Shown: positions 1 through 12,653, numbered from the stretch's first letter. The stretch is 64,000 nt of DNA from Lunularia cruciata (GCA_948567375.1 OX419761.1:15068501-15132500); one strand, 5' to 3'. The notes: a model not told the origin generated them from the sequence alone. A program made the numbers and translations.

Positions 1-160
1 ATCCGTGCGAAAAATATCGGCCGGACATTTTGCACAGCCAAAATCACATAACAAAAATTACATAGCCCGTCAAACTTTTACGGGTACCCGCAAAAACATT
101 TAAAAAGGATATTTCGGATTTCCGTAAAGAACCCACCAATTCTTCATTTGAGACGCCATT
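1..160. repeat. Diverged repeat, partner near 60240-60400
   Basis: The stretch resembles 60240-60400 in the same order and orientation: an 'aaaaatatcggccgga'-like block, then 'acttttacgggtacccg' against 'actcttttactgctacccg', then 'tccgtaaagaaccc' against 'atccataaagaacccc'. Similarity is patchy by eye and suggests an old transposable-element fragment. No ORF is associated with it. Confidence 0.3.
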
Positions 161-223
161 TTGTGAGCTTTTCTGTTTCAAAACATGTTAGTGATAAACT
201 AAGGGAATCAGTTCCAGGCTCAT

Positions 224-298
224 GGGCTTAGCATCATTTTACCTCGTATTTTATCCTTGTTCGATTTGATGGGGTCTTCCTATCCTTCATGTTATTCC
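224..298 (+). repeat. Copy of the dispersed 'TTGATGGGGTCTTCC' repeat
   Basis: This is a diverged member of a family seen six times in the window. The shared order is a GGGCTTAG..CATTTTACC block, a pyrimidine-rich tract ending CCTTGT, then TTGATGGGGTCTTCC.ATCCTT. The other copies are at 901-989, 12571-12653, 38319-38468, 42385-42480 (inverted) and 46529-46615. Confidence 0.7.
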
Positions 299-833
299 AT
301 GATGTCGCCTGCGATGAGTTTCAGGCTCATGTGCACGATCTTTAACATTCAATGTAGGTAGACTAAACCGAAAAGCCCAAAGAACTTTCATGTAATGATG
401 GAAAACTCCTACGTCAAGAAAGGCCTTAAAAGAAGGAACTTTTGTTCTGGTGAAGGCCGAGGACAAACCAAAGGAGGGCAGCTTAAATCACGATGAATCT
501 CATTATACACTTAAAGCAAAGGCTGTCCTGGAGGCATCGAGCATCAAAATGTCAAGCATCAAAATGTCGTCTGTGTCCTATTTCTTTCCGTCGTTGTCTG
601 TCAGTTAACTTCCCTAAAGAAAAAGTATTGTACAGCATATAAAGTTGCAGTACGCGAATAATGTATGTACAATATCGGGATCGTTCACACGAGATAGAGT
701 ATTCTTCGTATCTTAGACGCGACCGTATTATGTTCTTGTAGGATCATCCTGCTACAGCCTTTTCATCATCAGCTTGCGGGAAGTGAAGGTTACTGGAGAT
801 TCACTGCTCTTAGTTAATTCAGAATTGGAAAAA

Positions 834-989
834 GGCGACCGCGTAGGAAAAATGAAGGATGGGAAGACCCCATCAAGCATTCAGAATAGTTAATTCAGAA
901 TGGGGCTTAGCTCCATGTTACCCTTTTTTTCTCTCCCTTGTCCGGCTTGATGGGGTCTTCCCATCCTTTGTTTTTCCTACGCGGTCGCC
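834..989. mobile_element. Foldback (MITE-like) element with 45-bp inverted arms
   Basis: The left arm 834-878 and right arm 945-989 are reverse complements at 43 of 45 positions. Both begin from the outside with GGCGACCGCGTAGGAAAAA and end inside with GACCCCATCAAGC. The 66-nt loop plus the right arm is a standard copy of the dispersed repeat, so the left arm is an inverted duplicate of the repeat's 3' half. A 14-bp direct repeat, gttaattcagaatt, lies outside each arm (813-826 and 999-1012), and a 13-bp version lies in the loop (889-901). The outer pair may be a target duplication, although they stand 7 and 9 bp off the arms. No coding capacity is present, so any movement would need proteins supplied in trans. 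Confidence 0.75.
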
Positions 990-3900
990 TTCTTACTTGT
1001 TAATTCAGAATTATCATGGCATTGGGTTCATCTCAGGATTCTTCATCTGTGCATATTCATTCCTCTTAGTTTTTATCATGACTGTTATCATGAATTGGGT
1101 TCAACTCAGGTTTCTTGATCTTTTCAGTTGAGCTTATCTGATCTGTACTCCTGGAAGTAACTCTCACGAATAGGACTTTGACATGTCGATCGTAAACAAT
1201 AATTTGGAGGCTGGCCGAAGACCATCAGAGAATGATACAACACAAACTTCCCTATCAAGTTTCAAAGATACGCACCAGATGTGGTATCGTCAAACTGGAA
1301 TCAAGCAGGTTTTGTCATTGAGTACTCGCAAAATTCAAAGCATTCAGAGTGGATTGGCCGCACTTCGTCTTTGTTAGTTTAGGATGCAGGATGTTCTGAA
1401 GCCACGGTGTCCAGGTGTGTTGACGTGGACCAAGTAGCCCACGTGGAGATGCCACTGTGCGTTTGACGTGGTGAGTCTACGATCTCACCAGGTCAGTTTT
1501 GGAAACAACACATAGTGTGTGAAATTCGAGCTCGATTACTTCATTTGGTTAGGAATATTTGTACATTTTGCTCTACAATCTTACAGGAAGTTGGAAGGAA
1601 AAGTTGGTGAGTCTTTAACAAGCAAGTCGATTTATCCCGAATGAACATATGGAGAAGATGCGTGGATCAAATGGTGTGAAAAATTGCATGTAATACAATG
1701 AACCATTGAATGTTAATACGTTTACAAGCTCAATCATGGAGATGGTTGAGCTTCTAGATGCACCCAGTGCCCAAAATACACCAGCCTTGACTTCACACCA
1801 ATCACGAAATGAATATCAGCCGTCTTCAATAATCTCACTGTGAACTGAGTCAATCTTGTAAGGACGAGTGCATTGTCTGAGATTAGAACCGATAGTCATT
1901 TCGTGAGAAGCTGCTTGAAGCTTTCAAGTGATTTCTGTCTGAGTTTGATAGTCACCAAAGCCAGTGGGAACCAACGAAAGCTGATTTACCACAACCGTTC
2001 ACGAACAACGCATGAATTTGATCCCTCCGCCAGAAGACGCAGTCGATTTGCTTCAAGCATCTTCTAATAATGAAATTGGGTGTTAGATATGACGTCAGCT
2101 CAGAAAAAATGTGATCCTGCTTGTAAAATTGACTAGACAGATGCAGGGTCCGGGACTTTCCGGCGGTTCCATAGAGAACCATCGTGTCATACTCCTCTTT
2201 TAGGAGTTGATATTTGAAGTTTGAACTTGGTGAGACGAAGGCTAAGTCCGGCGCCTCATCATGTACGAGGCTTCTGAACAAGATTGTAGAGCACACAAAC
2301 CGTAGCCCTGTCCCAAAACATTCAGAATTAGCTCTTTGCGTCCTCTCCAGGATTCCAGTTCCTCTGAAGCTCTTTTGTCAATGCAGTTCATGGAGTAGAT
2401 TGTGTCCACTGAAAATACATCCTAATACTGCTCATGTTCAATTCGGCAAGAAGCTGAAAGTGAAACGGCGAGCCCATCGGATCCCTGTGAAGTCCACATC
2501 TGTAGAAAATATAGATAATCGTCTTTGACTTTGAAATCGGTGTATTCGAATTGTTGATCAATTTCCCCACCAAACCTCGGGAATTCAGGTTTGGAAACTG
2601 AAATTGAAAATCGATTTGTCCCACAGAGATATCACTTGGGATAGAATTCAAGTGAAGAGTCTTTATGTTGAAGTTTATTAATCGAAGCAAGCTGTGTTCC
2701 TGATAGGATGATCTCTCCACGACGTGCACCACCATCTCTTGAACAAAGTTCACAGTCGAGAATTCGCGCGGGCATACTGTCATGTCACTCTTCTTTGCAG
2801 CCACGTCCTGTGCACAGTGGCAAACCGAGTAAGAACTCCATCCACGTCAAACATGCGCATACAGCTCGGCCGTCAGAACAACCGGAGGACGTCATTGTCA
2901 AGCAAGCAAACTGGAACACGGCAATCGGAAGTCAGCCCCTCACGGAACTTGCCCAAGTCCGTTACTTATAAAAGTAAACAGAAAATAAAAGGTCTAATTT
3001 CATCAATCGAAATTCAACATCCTGAGATTAGGTCAGTTCCATGGTTAGACCCGAATCCACGGTTAACCCGAATCATAACGGATAGAGAACGATGTCTTAC
3101 ATGAATAAAGATATCTGGAAGATATAAAGAAACCTCAAGTACCTTTCGCATGAGAGGGGTATGGTTAACCAAGAGTCCAGAGATGGGTTTCTTTTCATTT
3201 CTCCTTTCAGCAGGCAGACCAGAGGTTAACCTGGGGTCAAAAAGGCATGGACTCTAAAGAGTCAGAAGATACCACTGTACCGAGTGGGTCCTGGCCACAC
3301 CAGATTCTGCAGCGGATACCCAGAGTCCAGAGATGTCGCTTTCTTTCTCTCTCTACTCTCATGTATCGATTGGGTGGAGGACACTGTATCGAAAATCCCT
3401 CCCTTTTAGCGTGACTTAAATTGTACAAACAAATCATCAATCATCGGCTGCAACGTCCTCGCGTGCTCCTTCCATCCTCTCCTAAACCAGGACCTTGAGT
3501 TTGTACACGATCCGACAAGAACAAACATGAGTAGTGCAGAAGGTGTGGGGTGTTTCGTCCGTAGCTTCATTGTGGGCGGTGCAGGTCGATTTCCTAATGA
3601 GAAGGAAGAAAGGAAGGAAGGAAGCAAGCACTGTCCCAGCTGAGCTCGCCGAGCAATTAATGCTCGGCTTTAATGATTCACCGCCATGCCTATTAAGCAC
3701 TTGGCAGTAGTATAAGCCCCAGCAGTTGGAAGCGGACATTCGGTCAGTAGCGATCTGCAGCACTCAACGTGGGTAGAGCAGTGCTGAGGTATTGCACAAG
3801 GTGTGGGGCACTTCTGTGTGATGTAGAGTGTCCCGAGATTTTCTCTAGATCTCTACGCGCATTGATTCTCCCCGTTCTTTTCCTTTCTGCAAGGGTTTGT

Positions 3901-4856
3901 AGGCTGCTTGTCGTGTTTATAGTCGTTTGGTTTTAACTACGTCCGTTGTGATATTACTCTGCGTGTTCACTTCTATCTGGGGTCATTCCTGGTGAGCGAG
4001 GGGGGCTACGAAGAAGTGGTTATCTTTCTTGACCAATCATTGCTATCAGTGGTGTTACCGGATTGAGAGGGAGTGGAGTGAAGCAGGATGTGAGCTCCCA
4101 GTGGCAGGGTTGGAAATACAGTGGTGTGAGGTGAAAGAGAAAGTGCAGTGAGGTACAAACAGTGGCGAGGCAGAGTGATTCTGACACTGGGTTTGTTTGA
4201 CCGGAGTTCTGTCCGGGCAAAAAGGGGTTTGAGAGCTTACAAACTCTCCAGGGAGAGTAGTTTGAAATCCTTCGCCGAGTTCGTGTAACTGGCCGGGAAG
4301 TTCAGACAACTTCCGGAGCCTCTAGTTTTTGCATGCTCTAACGGCGAAACGCCTCTGTTGGTTTAGATAAAGAGGGCTATTTCCTTCGCCTCTTTCTCTC
4401 ATGTCTGGAGCTTGATCGTTTCAGAGATATCATTGTCAGGAAGGATTTGATAAACACACGGCTCTAGAAGTTGAGGTGAGCTGGTTTTGAGAGAGGCTTT
4501 TAGCTCCAGAATGTGCACAAAACCGGGACTCAGCGGATACTAATCCAACGTGTTCATTCTGTATCTCGTGCATTGTAAAAGGAGTCTGCTTTGGTTTGCA
4601 TAGAGTCTGAGTTTGCAATACCTGATTATTTTGATATTTTGTGCTGAATGTTGAAGGTGATTGGAACATTCACAAAGCTGATTCGATCAGCTCCGAATTG
4701 AGAGTGGGATGGGAAATTCTGGCCGTAGAACCAGCTGCAGGAAAGCTCAAGAAGGAGTACTAGTTTTTTGATGCGCAACAAGGATTCTTGATCGACATTT
4801 GCACTACATCTCCTGCCACTTCCTTCGACTTTTTAAGAAGCAAGGGGCACGTAGAG
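990..4856. other. Intergenic region and probable protease promoter/5' leader
   Basis: No gene is recognisable. ORFs up to about 140 codons on both strands lack domain motifs and overlap one another. A GGAA-rich microsatellite lies near 3599-3630. The last ~1 kb is likely the promoter and leader of the protease at 4857. A TATA-like TATAAGCC is at 3711-3718, but with no transcript evidence the start site is unknown. Confidence 0.5.
3711..3718 (+). promoter_or_regulatory. Candidate TATA box for the subtilase
   Basis: TATAAGCC lies about 1.15 kb upstream of the protease start codon. If used, it implies a long leader with several upstream ATGs or a leader intron. It is a sequence match only; alternatives nearer the gene cannot be excluded. 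Confidence 0.25.
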
Positions 4857-7247
4857 ATGGGTTGCGATACCGAGCGGCTGATGGCCGCCTCTCTGCTCGT
4901 GGTCTTCGCGTTGATCATGATTGGTTCATCTCCTGTGCCAGCATCAGCTGCAAGCTTGGATTCAAGCGTTCGCACTTACATAATCCAGATGGCTCCTCGG
5001 CAAATGCCGACTGTTTTCACAACTCAACGATCATGGTACCAGTCTACCTTTGCCGCGGTCAAAGCATCGCATACACAGGGGGTGTACGTGAACGACCAGA
5101 CTGACATGCTTCACACTTATTCTACCGTTTTCCACGGATTCGCCGCTCGCCTTACTCCTGCGGAGGCAGAAGCGCTAGAACAGAAGCCTGGTGTTCTGAG
5201 AGCTTACCCAGAGCAAGTCAGACAGCTCCACACAACCCACACCCCGGAGTTTTTGGGCTTGAATAACACAGTACTGACTGATTTGACAACGGAGTCGAAA
5301 TATGGGGAGGACGTGATTATTGGAGTTCTGGACACCGGTGTTTGGCCAGAGAGAGCTTCATTTGCCGATCATGAAATGGGACCCATTCCAGCAAGGTGGA
5401 ATGGGAGCTGTAAGGAGGAACCATCTTTCAACGCTTCCCTTTGCAACAATAAGCTCATTGGGGCTAAGTACTACTCTCAAGGATACGAAGCTTCGGCCGG
5501 ACCTACCAACACATCCGTAGAGTTCAAGAGTGCAAGAGATGACGAGGGCCATGGTACTCATACTGCATCCACCGCTGGGGGAAGAATGGTATATGGCGCA
5601 AGCTTACTGGGTTTTGCCGAAGGAACTGCTCAGGGTATGGCCTCCAAGTCTCGATTGGCGGTTTACAAGGTGTGCTGGGCAACCGGGTGTTTCGATTCCG
5701 ACATTCTTGCGGCTTTCGACGAAGCTGTTCTCGATGGGGTGGATGTAATTTCTCTGTCTGTAGGCGGTGGAGTAGTTCCTTACTACCTTGACCCAATTGC
5801 TCTGGGAGCTTTCGGTGCCATTAAGAAGGGTATCTTTGTTTCCTGCTCGGCAGGTAACAGTGGGCCAACTCCACTTTCTGTTACCAATGTTGCTCCATGG
5901 ATCACTACTGTTGCAGCCAGCACTGTTGATCGTAGCTTCCCTGCCGATGTGGTGTTGGGCAATGGTGAAGTTCTCCCTGGAACTTCACTCTACAGTGGGA
6001 AAAGCCTCGGGTCAAACCTACATCCAGTTATTTACGCTGTGAATGCTAGCTTAGATGGAGTGAGTGCTGTCAGTGCGGCCTTGTGTTTAGATGGGACTTT
6101 GGACCCAGCGAAGGTTAAAGGCAAGATCGTTCTCTGCGACCGTGGCAAGAATGCTAGAGTCGCTAAGGGTCAAGTGGTTGCTGCAGCAGGTGCTCTAGGG
6201 ATGATTCTTACAAACCTGGAAACAGATGGTGAAGGTCTTGTTGCTGACAGTCACGTCCTCCCAGCAACAGCTGTAGGTTCTTTTGCTGGAACCAAAATCA
6301 AGGATTACATTACTTCCACTAAGGCACCAATGGCGAACATCAAATTTGGAGGAACTTTCTACGGAGTAAAACCTGCTCCAGTCCTCTCCTCCTTTTCTTC
6401 CCGAGGCCCTAATCCTGAGACGCCTCAGATTCTGAAACCGGACATCACTGCCCCTGGAGTGAACATTCTGGCTGCATGGACTGGAGCTGCAGGACCTACA
6501 GGACTTGAAGGAGATGACAGAAGAGTGGATTTCAACATCATCTCCGGAACTTCTATGTCGTGTCCACACATTAGTGGAATTGCCGCTCTGCTCAAAGGAG
6601 CACGGCCTGGATGGAGCCCTGCTGCCATCAAATCAGCTATCATGACAACGGCATATGTTTTTGACAATTCTGGAAGCATTCTTACCGACGAGGCCACTGG
6701 AAATGTCAGCAACCCGTTTGTTTACGGTGCAGGACATGTGGATCCACAAAAGGCTTTGAACCCAGGGCTCGTGTATGATCTGGGGGAGCAGGATTACGTC
6801 GCGTTCCTGTGCTCTCTAAATTATTCGCAAGGTGCAATTCGCCTACTCGATCCCGATTACACCGCTTGTCCCAAGATTACAGGCGGTCCCAGTGATTTGA
6901 ATTACCCTTCATTCTCCATCGTATTCGATCAGACTTCTACTTCTTCTGCCATGTTGGAAGCTTCCGTCCCCAGGACGCTGACAAATGTAGGGCCTGCAAA
7001 GTCCAGCTACAAGGCTACATGGGCGGTACCCAAAGGTGTGAAGATCACAATTGAGCCTCCGGTGCTGCATTTCACAAAGCCGGATGAAAAATTGAGCTTT
7101 ACTATGAAGGTTTCTGCAGGCCCTCAAGAATTGGAGGCCGGGAATATGAAATCAGCGTTCGGATTCCTGATTTGGTCTGATGGTGAACATGAGGTGCAAA
7201 GCCCGATTGTCATCAACTGGCAGCAATCCTGGCCCTCAATAGTATAG
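4857..7247 (+). CDS. Subtilisin-like serine protease (plant SBT, S8A family)
   Basis: Secreted endopeptidase, expected in the cell wall or apoplast. I place the start at 4857, giving 796 residues, because it puts a signal peptide at the N-terminus (hydrophobic core MAASLLVVFALIMIGSS, then PVPASA); the same frame is open from an earlier ATG at 4788 (819 residues). Numbering from 4857: an I9 propeptide (about 40-122), then the S8 domain with catalytic Asp159 in GVLDTGVWPE, His232 in EGHGTHTA, oxyanion Asn334 in SAGNSGP and Ser566 in SGTSMSCPH. A protease-associated insert lies between Asn and Ser (VKGKIVLCDRG, about 420-445). A C-terminal Fn3-like domain contains DLNYPSF and RTLTNVG. Length, order and the full triad are normal for an active plant subtilase. 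The coding region has no intron. The substrate and subgroup cannot be read from sequence. Confidence 0.97.
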   Translation: MGCDTERLMAASLLVVFALIMIGSSPVPASAASLDSSVRTYIIQMAPRQMPTVFTTQRSWYQSTFAAVKASHTQGVYVNDQTDMLHTYSTVFHGFAARLTPAEAEALEQKPGVLRAYPEQVRQLHTTHTPEFLGLNNTVLTDLTTESKYGEDVIIGVLDTGVWPERASFADHEMGPIPARWNGSCKEEPSFNASLCNNKLIGAKYYSQGYEASAGPTNTSVEFKSARDDEGHGTHTASTAGGRMVYGASLLGFAEGTAQGMASKSRLAVYKVCWATGCFDSDILAAFDEAVLDGVDVISLSVGGGVVPYYLDPIALGAFGAIKKGIFVSCSAGNSGPTPLSVTNVAPWITTVAASTVDRSFPADVVLGNGEVLPGTSLYSGKSLGSNLHPVIYAVNASLDGVSAVSAALCLDGTLDPAKVKGKIVLCDRGKNARVAKGQVVAAAGALGMILTNLETDGEGLVADSHVLPATAVGSFAGTKIKDYITSTKAPMANIKFGGTFYGVKPAPVLSSFSSRGPNPETPQILKPDITAPGVNILAAWTGAAGPTGLEGDDRRVDFNIISGTSMSCPHISGIAALLKGARPGWSPAAIKSAIMTTAYVFDNSGSILTDEATGNVSNPFVYGAGHVDPQKALNPGLVYDLGEQDYVAFLCSLNYSQGAIRLLDPDYTACPKITGGPSDLNYPSFSIVFDQTSTSSAMLEASVPRTLTNVGPAKSSYKATWAVPKGVKITIEPPVLHFTKPDEKLSFTMKVSAGPQELEAGNMKSAFGFLIWSDGEHEVQSPIVINWQQSWPSIV

Positions 7248-10200
7248 TATGTTAGTTTGCTTAGCTCTCATTGCGTCGGTGCTGAACATAGTCAGCTAGT
7301 AGTAGTCTTCTTCCCTCATTAGAGCCGTCAGCCATTGTTGAGTATAATTTATACTCGAGAGTAATTTGATTGAGCTAGGTAGCAGACCTCCATGGGCAGA
7401 TTCATTCAATTGAGTGAAGCGGAAGCGCATAGAACTAACATGTACAGTAGCAACCCAACATTGACATGAAAGATTATATCTTGACATTTGACGAACTGAT
7501 CCTACTTGTCTAAAGACTCAGCGCTGGTCTCGGGACACCTTGAAGGAAACAAGCGAGTGCGCAGATTTTGTCTGTGCTGATAGTAACGGTAGAGAGTATA
7601 AGGGGCTATACATTGCTTCTTCGATGTTACCCCTACTCAGGACCTCAGGATCAGGACCTCAATACTCGGTTTTTTCAAACCTGAGGCTTTAATGCATGAT
7701 CGTTCGAGACGCATGAAATGTCTACAGTAGTGTGTAATGGAATGTCAATGTGAGTGTACCAAGCGCACCAAGGAGTGGATGCAGAGGAGATGTGCAGCAT
7801 ATGCGTTTATTCATTGTGGGTTGGAGGACGTGAGGTTCGGATGTTACCACCATCGGATCATATACCGTTTTTCAATGCTTTATGATTTAGTTGTGAGTGT
7901 TTCTTACCACCTGCCGATATCTGTGTCACTTTTTTCGTTCGTGACAACATATTGCCAGCTACACGTCAAAGATATGGGTCATCTTTTTAAGATTCGTATT
8001 CCAATGCTAAGGATTCCTGAGCTAATGCGAGCCTATGTGTCAATTTCATACATGTGGAATGTGGAATCAGGGTCAAGCAAAGCTGGTTATGTAAACTCGC
8101 ACTTTACCACCACAGCACGAATCTTGAACCACCACATCTGTTTCGCAAGCAGAACATTAGTCGAGCAAACTTTTGCCAGATTTTGTCCGTTGCAATGGAC
8201 GTGAGTGGAAAGCGTTGCAGTTCTTCTGAACCCCACCTCGTAGAAAATCCGGAGGTAGAGAGTGTCATATGGGGTCCACAAATTATTGTTGGTAAAAGGT
8301 ACCGTTCTGAGCATAACTCTCACACGGACCAAACGGTCTTAAGGAAAGGACATCCGTGTGCAGAGTTATATACAGTTCACATTTTGGCGGAACCGAGGAT
8401 CCAATCACAGTGAACGTAGTCTTCACGACGTTTATACATAGCTTGTAAAAGCTAGAAACTCAGGGAAAAGGAGTAGTGCCGCGTTCGAGCTGATACCTAT
8501 AGAATGCCGAATCTCATGCAGGCAACGAAATAGGCTCTATGATTGATCTCTCACTATGGACAAGAGAGGCCGCGTAACTGGAGGAAAAGCAGAAGCTGCA
8601 ACTGGACAGTTAATCTCAACGTCTATGAATTTGTCCAGTGTGTTGACCGTGGTCTCAATGTGGCCTCCATGTGCTCCGCCAGACGGCCATCGAAGCTAAA
8701 CACAATTTCCATGCTCGAATCTGGGACCACGAAAAAGCCTTAAAATTGTTCCAACTAAATTTGTCAAGCATGTAAATTCTTGCTCATGTCTAGTTGACAT
8801 CTTCTTTGAAAACTGCGCTCACAAACACATGGTTCTTATGCCCCTTTATTTCTCGCTTATTTCTCTTGCTTTACCCGAAGTTGCCTAGGGCCAAACTAGG
8901 CACCTTCGAGTAAAACAGCTAGAAACTAGGGGTTTTTGGATCGAGCTGTCATGTACAGTAGCACCTTCCGAAAACTGCCAATTCTCGTCTATTTCCATCT
9001 ATCCAGTGATTAATAGTTGATTTGCTTTTTAGCAAACTTAGTCATGAGATAATTAGGGCGTGACTTGAGACAAATGGACTACACTTGACACGACAAAACG
9101 ACATCCATTTGTCGGTTTTGCACTTCTATGACGAATGCATTATAATAGCTGTCAGCGTGTGTTGGAATTTGGATTCACTCGCACTTCTCATAAGGAATGT
9201 AACTATTTTGCGTCATAGTATGTAAATATAGAAGAATGTGACATGGACTTAAGTGACACCGCTATGTTTAGTGTATATTCCGCAAGACAAAGATAAGTTA
9301 TCCCATTAACTTAAAGATCTGAAAAGACTTGAAACCTCTGTTGGGATCGTATTAAATTTGTTGAAAAAGAGCTGAAATGGGAACTGAGAAATAAACCCAA
9401 GAAAAGAAAGTTCGATCATCTTTTTCTTGTCATATTCAAGACGTTAAAAAAGCTCAATAGTCATCCTCTATGCATGAGTAAATCCACCAATGAGCTGCTT
9501 TTCGACGTACTTTCTTTCCAACATGCAAAAGAGGACCTTTCTTCGAATAGCTTGTACTGTCTTTATCCCAATGAGATGGGTTCTACATAAATAGGAGGAA
9601 ACTCATCTTCAATTTGGGCATATGTTCTATCTATTTAGCGAACTCATCAAAGCACTCCACACATCAACAAGGAAAGTTATGCTGCAAGTGAAGGGCTACT
9701 ACTACCGAAGTGGCATTCCTTCACTTGACAATCAAAAGCATGATAGAAAATCGATTATATGTTTTGGTTCCAGAAACAAAGGAAGTTGGCCGACTTTCCT
9801 ATGGGTTTGAGGAGTGACAGGTATCAACAGTCAGTTGTCACGATGAAATTCGTCACTATTTTCTAGCGATGCTTGTTGTCCAGATAGATTGCACAACTGT
9901 ATTAGATGTTCTTCGCTGATTTCTGTGAGGAGCAACTGCTATCTTGCTTCGTTCTATGGTGATTAAGTAGGTGGCTCGAAGCTCAATTTGAAATGGAGCG
10001 TTTCCAAATTCCCAGTTTCGCATTTCAAGCTCGATAAGACTAGCATGCCATGGTCTTCTCAGGAGGTACAAGAACAGGCATGTTTAGAACCTGATTTCAA
10101 ACTTAATACACGGAGAGTGAAGGCAAACGTTTGGTCGGGGAATTGATCGGCCTTACCGTTTGGATGCAGTGGCAGGAAAGAGCAGACGAACTTATGGGTG

Positions 10201-12570
10201 GGAACTTGAGTAGAGTTTGTTGAGAGATCTTCAGACTCGAAGAGTGGTAGGACGAACAGCGACATAGCGAAGAGATTTGATTCACTCGAGAGCTGATAGG
10301 AGGGTTGAATGAAGTGCACTATGCAGAGCTCCGAACCACGGTGCGCCATTCTCTCAAGAGTGCGACTTTGAGCATCACATAGTGAAGGATTCGGTCATTA
10401 TTGCAAGAAACAGTAAGAAGATCTGAGTGGATACGAGTGAATCTCATTGACGACATGCACGCAAATTCTACGACTACGACTGTCGAGTCTTTCAACAGGA
10501 AGTTCTAGCGACGAATCGTTCTTGGATCAAAGGTGTGGAATCTCAGCGCAGAACTCCCAAATCAAACTTGAAACGAGAGATCTAATTGGAATTGGTGATA
10601 AGAAGTTTGATTTCTAGTCATCAAAGTTCCTATATGAGACGGGAGAAGGCACTGCTACTATAAGCCTTGGATAGACTAATATCTTCTTTAAGGGTTTATG
10701 TTTCAAATGGTTTAATGTGAATGTGCCTTGCCAAGAATATGTATCACCGATGGTAGTTCTCCACTCACGGCAAAATAAATATAATCCAGCAAAGATAGGA
10801 AATGTGAAATGTGTAAAGGGATAAGCTTAAATGCACATGGGGTTTATCTAGAGAGTAGGAATAGCTCTTAAGGAAATCGTAAACTGAATGAGGGGAGAGT
10901 TAAAAACGTTAGCACAGTGTTAAAACAAATAACATCTTTTTCTAATATGCTATCTAGTAAGTAAGACCCTTGTGGAAGTTACTTTAATCTGTTCTGAATG
11001 TATTGTGGAAGTTTCTTTTCGAATTGCATCATGGCAAGACTTTACAGTGCTAGAGTTTAGTAAACTATATGGTGTAATTTCTAAGCGATTGGAAGAGCAA
11101 TCTAACTCGAGTCAAAACTGTTGAAGTCTTTACAATCGTACGACTCCCATCCTCAATAGTTGTTGTCAGGAAACGGTACATACTATGAATCCCAACTTGT
11201 TTATGTTAGAGGTTGCCCTGAGGATTGAGAAACCTTGTTTATGTTACATGTTACCTTACTTGTTTATGTTAGCCCTGAGGATTAAGAAAAGCAATACAAC
11301 TGCTCTATTTAAGGAGTCATATTACTATATCCATTTAGATTGTAATAGCGTTAACAAGAGGTCAAATATCTTTTCATTCGAGAAGAGACAAGTGTTATGA
11401 TAACTCTCTATTCGTGTAACTTTGTTGACTAAATTCAAATGTCATTAGCAAAAGATGATAGAGAAAAAATCGTATTATATGATGACGTATAAATAGAAGC
11501 TTAGAGGAAAAAAAACCTTTCTGGATACTTATTTTGTTGGAGTTATTGATTGGAAAGAGACCGTGTGTGTGATTGTGTACATTAAACTGGAGTCAGATGT
11601 AAGGTGGAAGTTTACTTTTCTATTGAATAAGTCTGTCTGTCTAATAGCCTTTTATTGAGTAAAATCTATCTATAAGGAATATTAGACTTTGAAGGTGTAA
11701 TCTCGGTATGTGGCGGGAATGTTAAATTTAAAATTAAAAAATCAGCGCATTGAACAAACCAATCGTGGAGACACCAAAATATTAAAAATAGTACCGTATA
11801 AAGCATAGAGCATTAAATTAAAATAAGTTCCTTTATAGCTATTTAGTTCATATTATTTTGTATTACTTTCTAGCTTGATATCTTAAGTAAATATCTAGAT
11901 ATTATTTACATTATTATGATCCAGGTTATGATAGCATACAAGTCTCTTTGGGTAATTTACAAGTAGCAAACTTTGCCAATACAGAAAGTTGAATGGAAAT
12001 ATTTAGATATAATTTTGGTACTACGTCAAATATTTCCTATTAAAGTATATATAAATTTTATTTATTTATTTTCTGTATCATTTTCATGTTAAAATGAATT
12101 TTGAATTAATTATGTAATATATATTAACATAATTATGTAATTAATTCATTTTCATACAACTCATGGAGGAGACAAGCTTTTAGTTAAATTATTCAAAATA
12201 AAAAATTAAATAAAAAAATTATAAGATTGATACTATAAGATTTTTCCACTTGGGAAAAAGATGAAAATGTGTAGATCTCCGATCTACACATTATCAAAAT
12301 ATACATTACTTAATTTGACTAATTTTTCTTCTTGTGAAGAGTTTTATTTAGATAATCCTACTTTAAATGACAAAAATATTCCTTACCATTCAACCCAATT
12401 CTCTATGAAAATTTCATCATGTAAATTTCATTTTTATATTATTATATATCATTTCAAATCTTTTCTAATCTAATAGAATGGTTTTTATCATTTCTTCAAT
12501 ATATCTAATGTTTTAACTCAATAACTTGATAAAAACTAGAAAAGATAAAACTAATAGGAACCTATTCTAA
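7248..12570. other. Gene-poor intergenic region, AT-rich toward the right
   Basis: I see no supportable gene. ORFs at 7737-8204 and 8054-8413 (+) overlap in different frames and show no family motifs. At 11197-11290 'cttgtttatgtta' occurs three times, twice with 'gccctgaggatt' nearby, a small local duplication. From about 11400 the sequence becomes strongly AT-rich, with an imperfect AT palindrome near 12090-12152. Confidence 0.6.
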
Positions 12571-12653
12571 TTTGGGGCTTAGCCCCATTTTACCTTTTTT
12601 CTCATCCTTGTATAGCTTGATGGGGTCTTCCCATGCTTTATGTTTTCTACACG
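12571..12653 (+). repeat. Copy of the dispersed 'TTGATGGGGTCTTCC' repeat
   Basis: A well-preserved copy: TTTGGGGCTTAGCCCC, ATTTTACC, a T-rich tract, then AGCTTGATGGGGTCTTCCC and TTTTCTACACGG. It lies just upstream of the non-LTR polyprotein fragment, so the repeat could be a terminal part of that element, but other copies lack such a neighbour. Confidence 0.8.

Noticed and set aside
5358-6712. Several minus-strand ORFs of 67-124 codons and plus-strand ORFs in other frames
   Set aside because: They overlap the intact subtilase frame, whose catalytic motifs are complete; they are out-of-frame or antisense shadows.
7737-8413. Two overlapping plus-strand ORFs (155 and 119 codons)
   Set aside because: Different frames cover the same bases, composition looks non-coding, and no domain or neighbouring exon is recognisable.
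10059-10349. 96-codon minus-strand ORF
   Set aside because: Ser/Leu-rich with no motif; two overlapping frames are open, as expected of random sequence.
12090-12152. AT-rich imperfect palindrome around 'taattatgtaat'
   Set aside because: The surrounding 1 kb is so AT-rich that such pairing is expected; no flanking duplication or related copy was seen.
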